From Thermus sp. LT1-2-5 (GTDB lineage: Bacteria; Deinococcota; Deinococci; Deinococcales; Thermaceae): 64,000 nt of DNA. Positions 58,873 to 64,000 of the stretch are shown in pieces. The position numbers were made by a program, and so were the translations under genes. Location of the stretch: assembly GCF_040363165.1 (NCBI RefSeq), contig NZ_BSRG01000004.1, positions 1 through 64,000 of the forward strand. Reading direction: 5' to 3'. Each line of letters opens with the position of its first letter. Position 1 is the stretch's first letter. Below the pieces are notes generated by a model, which saw only the letters and a list, made by a program, of their open reading frames with translations, made no database searches and was not told where the DNA came from.

Positions 58873-60060
58873 ATGGCGACCGCAACCGCAACCGCTAAAC
58901 CCAGGACCTTCTTCAGCCTTTTCTGGCGCCGCTTGCGGCGGCACAAGATGGCCATGGCCGGCTTGGTGGTCATCGTTCTCCTAATCTTGATGGCTATCTT
59001 CGCTCCCTGGCTGGCCCCGTATGACCCCACGGCCCAACCCACGGGGGAGGACGTGGGCCAGTACTACTTCAACCCCCCTTCCCGGGAGCACCTTTTGGGC
59101 ACCGATGACCTGGGGCGGGACGTGCTTTCCCGCATCATCTACGGTTCCCGCATCTCCCTTTTGGTGGGCTTTGCCGTGGCCTTTTCCAGCGTGATCCTGG
59201 GAACCATTATGGGGACGCTGGCGGGCTATTTCTCTGGGCGCCCCTTACGCTTTTACCTTGGCCCTTTGCGTCGGGAGCGGGAGGGGTTTTACCCCTGGAG
59301 CTTCGCCCTTTGGCGGGTGGTTTCCTGGTTCCTCTACTACGGGGTGCTGTACCTGGCCCTTTCCATCGCCTGGGCCTTGGCCCAAGACGGCATCCGGGCG
59401 GGAAGCGTGGGGAGTTACCTGGGCTTTGGGCTCACCCTAGCCTTGGTGCTTTGGGCCGCCTGGTTTGGGCTTAAAGGGCAGATCCGGCTAGACCTGGACG
59501 TGGCCATCAGCCGCCTCATCGACTTCATGCTCACCATCCCCACCCTGCCCTTGCTCCTGGTGCTTTCCGCCCTCCTGCGGGACCCTGGGGTCAAGGTGGG
59601 GCAGTGGGCCCAGGGGGTTTTCGGGGATGCGGCTAGCGTCTTTATCATCATTACTATCCTGGTGCTTTTCGGGTGGTTGGGCACGGCTAGATTGGTGCGG
59701 GGGAACATCCTCTCCCTGCGGGAGCAGGACTACGCTACCGCCGCTCAGGCCCTAGGGGCTACGGACGCCCGCATCATGTTCCGCCACCTTGTGCCTAACA
59801 CCCTGGCTCCCCTCATCGTCCAGGCCACCCTGCAGGTGGGCGGGGCGATCCTCACGGAGGCGGCCCTTTCCTTCCTGGGCTTTGGCATCCAGCCTCCGGT
59901 GGCCACCTGGGGCAACATGCTGACCAACGCCCAGGAATACATCTTCACCGCCCCCTGGCTGGCCTTGCCCCCGGGCTTCATGATCTTCATCACCGTCTTG
60001 GCCTTTAACTATCTGGGGGACGGCTTGCGGGATGCTTTGGACCCGCGGAGCCGGCTCTAA
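58873..60060 (+). CDS. Peptide ABC transporter permease (DppC/OppC type) with central insertion
   Basis: The 395-residue permease has the OppC N-terminal domain (RLRRHKMAMAGLVVIVLLILMAIFAPWLAPYDP), GTDDLGRDVLSRIIYGSRISL, and the EAA loop QDYATAAQALGATDARIMFRHLVPN. About 100 extra residues (roughly 120-215, LRREREGFYPWSFALWRVVS and on) with two additional hydrophobic segments split the core between membrane helices 2 and 3; typical DppC has 280-300 residues. No ATPase genes follow, so ATPases must be encoded elsewhere. Confidence 0.92.
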   Translation: MATATATAKPRTFFSLFWRRLRRHKMAMAGLVVIVLLILMAIFAPWLAPYDPTAQPTGEDVGQYYFNPPSREHLLGTDDLGRDVLSRIIYGSRISLLVGFAVAFSSVILGTIMGTLAGYFSGRPLRFYLGPLRREREGFYPWSFALWRVVSWFLYYGVLYLALSIAWALAQDGIRAGSVGSYLGFGLTLALVLWAAWFGLKGQIRLDLDVAISRLIDFMLTIPTLPLLLVLSALLRDPGVKVGQWAQGVFGDAASVFIIITILVLFGWLGTARLVRGNILSLREQDYATAAQALGATDARIMFRHLVPNTLAPLIVQATLQVGGAILTEAALSFLGFGIQPPVATWGNMLTNAQEYIFTAPWLALPPGFMIFITVLAFNYLGDGLRDALDPRSRL

Positions 60061-60073
60061 CCCTTCCGGGCAC

Positions 60074-60100
60074 AAGGGGCCGGGTGCGCCGGCCCCTTTT
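60074..60100 (+). terminator. Terminator after the peptide transporter operon
   Basis: GGGGCCGG and CCGGCCCC pair around a 5-nt loop followed by TTTT. On the minus strand it also lies just after the truA stop and may work in both directions. Confidence 0.8.
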
Positions 60101-60864
60101 CACTTTGGGGTGAGGCGGTCTTCCGGGTAGGCCGCCTCCACGAAATAAAGCCCGTGGGGCGGGGCTGAGGGGCCGGCGAGGCGGCGGTCCTGGGTTTCCA
60201 GGATGGCCCTTAGGCTTTCCGGGGAGCGTTTGCCTAAGCCCACTTCCAGAAGCGTTCCCACCATGCCCCGCACCTGCCCCCGGAGGAAGGCTGTGCCCCG
60301 GAAGTAGAAATGGACCTCGAGGCCCCCTTCTCCCTCCACCACCCCAAGCTGCGCCTCCAAAAGCTCCCTCACCCCCTCCCGCACCTCCTCCTTGGCGAAG
60401 CCTAGGAAGTTGTGCCGCCCCAGGAGAAGGGGAAGGGCTTCTTCCACAGCCTTTAGGTCCAAGGGGTGCCGCACCCAAAGGGCCCGGTGGCGAAGAAGGG
60501 GCGAGGGGTGGGGCCTTAGCAGGACCCGGTAGCGGTAGGCACGCCACAGGGCGTCCTTGCGGGCGTGGAAGTCCCCCGCCACCTCCCTTGCGCTATGCAC
60601 CTTGAGGTCCTCGGGGAGGAGGCGGTTTAGGGCCTCGGGGATTTTTTCCACGGGGATACGGCTTTGCAGGTCAAAGTGGAAGGGCATGGCCAGGGCGTGG
60701 ACCCCAGCGTCCGTGCGGCCGGCGGCCACCGCCTTGGGGAGGGCGCCGATGGCGGAAAGCACCTTCTCCAGCTCCCCTTGCACGGTGCGCAAACCCTCCC
60801 TTTGCCGCTGGAGCCCGGCGAAGTGGGTGCCGTCGTACTCGGCGAGGATGAGGATGCGGCGCAC
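60100..60864 (-). CDS. truA: tRNA pseudouridine synthase A
   Basis: TruA makes pseudouridine at positions 38-40 of tRNA. The 254-residue protein has [14 protein letters not shown] at the N-terminus, the catalytic Asp52 in [11 protein letters not shown], and [25 protein letters not shown] typical of the family. It begins 9 bp after the iron ABC ATPase gene stop, so it may be co-transcribed with the fbp-like genes. Confidence 0.95.
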   Translation of the reverse strand: MRRILILAEYDGTHFAGLQRQREGLRTVQGELEKVLSAIGALPKAVAAGRTDAGVHALAMPFHFDLQSRIPVEKIPEALNRLLPEDLKVHSAREVAGDFHARKDALWRAYRYRVLLRPHPSPLLRHRALWVRHPLDLKAVEEALPLLLGRHNFLGFAKEEVREGVRELLEAQLGVVEGEGGLEVHFYFRGTAFLRGQVRGMVGTLLEVGLGKRSPESLRAILETQDRRLAGPSAPPHGLYFVEAAYPEDRLTPK

Positions 60865-60873
60865 GTTCTAAGC

Positions 60874-61923
60874 TTAGTCCGTGCCCACGGGGGTCTTGGG
60901 GCTTTGGCCCTCCAAGGCTACCCCTTCCCCCGCCACCCGCACCGCCACCACATCCCCCACCCGGAAGGGGCTTTCCGGCCCCTCTTGCACCAAGACCTCC
61001 CGCTCCGGGGCGAGGAGGCGCACCCGGTAGGTAAGGTCGTGCCCCTTGAACTCCCGGGCCACCACCTGTCCCAAGGCCCCGCCCTCCTCTGGGGGGGCGA
61101 GCCGCAAGGCCTCGGGGCGCAGGGAAAGGAGCAGGGGTCCGTGGGCGGGCTCGGCCAAGGGCACGGGGCCCAGGCAGGTTTCGGCGTAGCGCCCCTTCCC
61201 CTCCCCGGAGAGGAGGTTGGTGCGCCCCAGGAACTGGGCCACAAAGGGGGTCTTGGGCCTGAGGTAGACCTCCTCTGGGGTGCCCACCTGCAAAAGCTTG
61301 CCGTCCCGCATCACCCCCAGGCGGTCGGCGAAGGAAAGGGCCTCCTCCTGGTCGTGGGTGACCAGGATAGCGGTGGTGCCCGTTTCCTTGAGCACCTTGC
61401 GCACCTCTTCCCGGGTGGCGGCCCGGAGGCTTGCGTCCAGGCTAGAGAAAGGCTCGTCCAGGAGGACGAGCTTAGGGCCGGGGGCCAGGGCCCGGGCCAG
61501 GGCCACCCGCTGCTGCTGCCCGCCGGAAAGCTCCTGGGGCTTGCGGTGCTGGAAAAGGGTCATGCCCACCCGCTCCAGGGCCTTCTGTGCCCGGAGCAGG
61601 CGGTCTTTCCCCTTGAGCCCGAAGGCCACGTTGCCCAAGGCGGTGAGGTGGGGGAATAGGGCGTAGTCCTGGAAGACAAAGCCGATGCTCCGCCTTTCTG
61701 GGGGCAGGTGGGTGATGTCTTGGCCCTCCAGGACCACCCTTCCCCCGTCGGGGCTCTCTAGGCCGGCGATGACCCTAAGGAGGGTGGTCTTGCCGCAGCC
61801 CGAAGGCCCAAGCAACGCCAGGATCTCCCCGGGGTAGACGGCGAGGTTTATCCCCTTGAGTACCTCGTGCTCCCCGAAGCGTTTGCGGATGCTCTCGAGG
61901 GCTAAAAGCGGCGCTCGGTCCAA
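60874..61923 (-). CDS. Ferric-iron type ABC transporter ATP-binding protein (FbpC-like)
   Basis: This 349-residue importer ATPase has Walker A GPSGCGKTTLLRVIAG (about 38-53), signature LSGGQQQRVALARALA, Walker B LVLLDEPFSSLD, and a C-terminal TOBE domain (about 240-345). It overlaps the permease gene by 22 bp. Sequence and neighbours fit an iron(III) importer. Confidence 0.9.
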   Translation of the reverse strand: MDRAPLLALESIRKRFGEHEVLKGINLAVYPGEILALLGPSGCGKTTLLRVIAGLESPDGGRVVLEGQDITHLPPERRSIGFVFQDYALFPHLTALGNVAFGLKGKDRLLRAQKALERVGMTLFQHRKPQELSGGQQQRVALARALAPGPKLVLLDEPFSSLDASLRAATREEVRKVLKETGTTAILVTHDQEEALSFADRLGVMRDGKLLQVGTPEEVYLRPKTPFVAQFLGRTNLLSGEGKGRYAETCLGPVPLAEPAHGPLLLSLRPEALRLAPPEEGGALGQVVAREFKGHDLTYRVRLLAPEREVLVQEGPESPFRVGDVVAVRVAGEGVALEGQSPKTPVGTD

Positions 61924-63452
61924 AGCAACACCCCCACAAAGGCCGCCGATAGGAGGGCGATGAGCAGGGCGAAGGGGGCGGCCTCAGCGAACATGGCCTC
62001 TTGAGTGTAGCTGAAAACCCGGGTGGCCAAGGTGGCGTAGCCCATGGGGGCCAGGAGCAGGGTGATGGGGAGCTCCTTCACCGCCCCGATGAAGGCCAAG
62101 GCTCCCCCCGCCACCGCCCCCCGCCAAAGCAGGGGGAAGGTGACGCGGAAAAAAGCCCCCGTGGGGGTTTCCCCTAAGGTCCTAGCCGCTTCCTCCAGGC
62201 GCCTTGGCACCTGGAAAAGCGCTCCCCGCACCGGGCCCAGGCTTTCCGCCAAGAAGTGGAAGGCCAAAACTAGGACCAAAAGGGGCAAGGTGCCGTAGAG
62301 GAAGGGGAGGCTTCGCAGGCTAAAGAAGATCCAGGCCAAGGCGAAGGCCAGGGGTGGGATGGCATATCCCAGGTAGGCCAGGCGTTCTAGCATTCGCGAT
62401 AGGCCAAGGGGGTAACGCGTTGCCAGGTAAGCGATGGGTAAGGCCATGCCTACGGCCAGGAGGCTTGCGGGTAGGGCTGCAAAGGCGGAGTGTAGGAAGG
62501 CCTCGCCAACCCCGTAAAGCCTTTCTATGGGGAAACGTTGGGCTAGATGGAGAAGGACAAAGAAGGGAAAAATAAGACCCAGAAAGAGGGGTAGGGTCAG
62601 AAAGACGTAAGCCAAAGGGGTGAAGGAGCCCAAGCGGACAGCTTTTTCTTTTCGGGCCGTACCCCGACCTGTGCGTCCCAGGGTGAGCCGTTGGAGGAGG
62701 CGTCCTTCTAAGGCGAGAAGCCCACCTGTGAGGAACAAAAGCATTAGGGCCAGCCAAGCGGCGTAAATTCGGTCAAATGCTGCATTGTATTGCAGATAAA
62801 TGGCGTAGGAAAAGGTTTCGTAGCGAAGTAGGCTCACCGTTCCGAAATCCCCCAGAACGTGGAGTCCTACCACGAGGTAGCCCGAGAGTAAGGCGGGCAG
62901 GAGTTGGGGAAAAGCCGCCCGAACGAAAGCTTGCCAAGGTTTAAGCCCCAAAGTTCTCGCCGCTTCTTCTAGCGTGGGGTCCAGCCCTAAAAAGGCGGCC
63001 CTTAAGGAAAGGAAGAGGTATGGGTAGGTGAAAAGGGAGAGGATAAGGAGGGCCCCCCAGTAGCCTTCTGGTCGCGGCAAAGGAAGCAGGCTCGAGGGCC
63101 CTGTGGCCGCCAGGTATACGTATGCCCCCACATATCCCGGGATTGCCAGGGGCAGGGTGAGGAGTACGGCGAAAACGCGCTTGCCCTTTAGGTCGGTGCG
63201 GGTGGTGAGGAAGGCAAGGGGCAGGGCGAGGAGGGTAGTAAGGGCCAGGACCCCCACGAGGAGGGCCAGGGTGTTGCGGAGGAGCTCCAGGTTCTTGGGG
63301 CGGAGGAGGATTTCTTGAAGGGTGCTGGGATCGGCCTCCAGGGCCCGCAGGACCAGGTAGACCAGGGGCAGGGCCACCCCGCCTCCCGTGAGGGAGGCGG
63401 GGATTAGGAAAGGTAGAAGCCCTGACCGATGAGGTAAATCTCTGACGCTCAA
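61902..63452 (-). CDS. Ferric-iron type ABC permease (FbpB-like)
   Basis: This 516-residue permease carries two fused six-helix modules, each with an EAA loop: LEEAARTLGLKPWQAFVRAAFPQ near 155-178 and LEEAARTLGETPTGAFFRVTFP near 425-446. This duplicated form is typical of FbpB/CysTW-like iron permeases. DNA in the middle of the gene (about 62400-63050) uses more A/T-ending codons than its ends. Confidence 0.92.
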   Translation of the reverse strand: MSVRDLPHRSGLLPFLIPASLTGGGVALPLVYLVLRALEADPSTLQEILLRPKNLELLRNTLALLVGVLALTTLLALPLAFLTTRTDLKGKRVFAVLLTLPLAIPGYVGAYVYLAATGPSSLLPLPRPEGYWGALLILSLFTYPYLFLSLRAAFLGLDPTLEEAARTLGLKPWQAFVRAAFPQLLPALLSGYLVVGLHVLGDFGTVSLLRYETFSYAIYLQYNAAFDRIYAAWLALMLLFLTGGLLALEGRLLQRLTLGRTGRGTARKEKAVRLGSFTPLAYVFLTLPLFLGLIFPFFVLLHLAQRFPIERLYGVGEAFLHSAFAALPASLLAVGMALPIAYLATRYPLGLSRMLERLAYLGYAIPPLAFALAWIFFSLRSLPFLYGTLPLLVLVLAFHFLAESLGPVRGALFQVPRRLEEAARTLGETPTGAFFRVTFPLLWRGAVAGGALAFIGAVKELPITLLLAPMGYATLATRVFSYTQEAMFAEAAPFALLIALLSAAFVGVLLWTERRF

Positions 63453-63455
63453 GGC

Positions 63456-64000
63456 CTAGAGGATCCCCAGTTCCCGCATGAGCCGCAGGGCCTGTTCCAA
63501 GGGGAGTTGCTCAAAGTCTAGGTTTGGAGTTTTCTTGAGGGCTTCCTCCAAGGGCAGGAGCCTGGGGTCAGGAACCACGTCCTGAACCACAGGGTACTCC
63601 CCGATGTTCCCCACAAAATACTGCTGACCTTTTGCGGAGAGTAGGTAAGTGAGGAAGCGGGTGGCTGCAGCCAGGTTCCGGCTATTGCGATGAATGCCTG
63701 CGCCCGTCACCAAAGCCAAGTTCCCCACATCGCCGTTTCGGAAGGAGGTCATCGCCACTTGGAAACCGGCCCGCTGGAAACGCAACACATAGTAGTGGTT
63801 GGTGGAAGCGAGGTCGATTTCCCCTGCCCGGATGGCGTCGACCATGGCTACGTTAGAGGAACCATAGCTCTTGGGGTTCAGGGCTTTGAACTCGGTCAAC
63901 CAGCGGCGGGCCGTCTCCTCTCCGTGTAGGAGGATGATGGCGGCCACCATATCCTGGAAGCTGGAGTAGGTGGGGGTCCAGCCGATTCGCCCCTGAAGCC
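63456..64000 (-). CDS. Ferric-iron binding protein, C-terminal part (5' end outside window)
   Basis: The frame is open through the right edge of the window: the codons before ATG 63950 read LQGRIGWTPTYSSFQD, the FbpA signature, so this ATG is internal. The visible part includes TNHYYVLRF with the vicinal tyrosines that bind iron and the C-terminal FLTYLLSAKGQQYFVGNIGEYPV. It is the first gene of the binding protein-permease-ATPase operon, 3 bp before the permease. Confidence 0.92.
   Translation of the reverse strand, partial: LQGRIGWTPTYSSFQDMVAAIILLHGEETARRWLTEFKALNPKSYGSSNVAMVDAIRAGEIDLASTNHYYVLRFQRAGFQVAMTSFRNGDVGNLALVTGAGIHRNSRNLAAATRFLTYLLSAKGQQYFVGNIGEYPVVQDVVPDPRLLPLEEALKKTPNLDFEQLPLEQALRLMRELGIL

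Overview
The window is chromosomal DNA from a Thermus species. The evidence is the very high G+C content with strong third-position G/C bias, dense co-oriented operons with ATGA/GTGA overlaps, many leaderless promoters, and marker genes typical of the genus: homoisocitrate dehydrogenase with Arg85, the pilM-N-O-W-Q competence/pilus operon, a Cys-His-His CsoR, and a CRISPR repeat ending in ATTGCGAC. It is not assigned to a species.

Layout. 1-3.2 kb: end of an unidentified gene and a sugar ABC transporter (binding protein and two permeases, no ATPase), visibly more A/T-rich than its surroundings. 3.2-11.5 kb: acetyltransferase, anion permease, amidase, ThiI, a degenerate Nudix protein, a molybdopterin oxidoreductase and a secreted carboxylesterase. 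11.5-13.7 kb: CRISPR leader and a short orphan array, split inside its second repeat by a 1.16-kb IS110-family element. 13.8-24.5 kb: RNase HII, a lipoprotein, aroC-aroK-aroB, pilMNOWQ and hicd. 24.5-27.3 kb: a DUF5317 membrane protein, an HD-GYP phosphodiesterase, an unannotated 29-aa membrane peptide gene with complete expression signals, a structured intergenic region, and tRNA-Phe and tRNA-Asp. 27.3-36.2 kb: a small SRA-like protein, CoaX, OsmC, a cell-wall amidase, a Ser/Thr kinase, a patatin, LepB, LutABC and SufS. 36.2-44.4 kb: a copper-resistance cluster lying between sufS and Rieske-sufD-B-C. 44.4-55.3 kb: a large P-loop/TPR protein, isocitrate lyase, CoA-disulfide reductase, a MacB-like exporter, a nonsense-interrupted NIPSNAP-like gene, a GlcD-type oxidase, an MFS remnant, an aldo/keto reductase and a CDGSH protein. 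55.4-64 kb: an IscA-type protein, a peptide ABC transporter, TruA and a ferric-iron ABC transporter cut by the window end.

The most interesting system is the IS110 element. Its noncoding end, upstream of the DEDD recombinase, can fold into two guide-bearing internal loops, as expected for a bridge RNA. The first loop carries segments matching both sides of the insertion point in the CRISPR repeat; the second carries segments matching the element's own two ends. Both use a CA core that is present at both junctions. Joining the two ends would also create a -35/17-nt/-10 promoter reading into this RNA. The element therefore looks like an RNA-guided recombinase whose target is a CRISPR repeat. 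It cuts the crRNA 5' handle of spacer 2 and separates the four distal repeats from the leader.

Iron-sulfur and metal handling dominate the right half: SufCBD, a Rieske protein, SufS, IscA and CDGSH proteins, Fe-S lactate oxidation, copper efflux and ferric import. A perfect 10-bp dyad sits at the predicted suf transcription start and a 9-bp dyad upstream of copZ-csoR-copA; both are candidate metal or redox operators.
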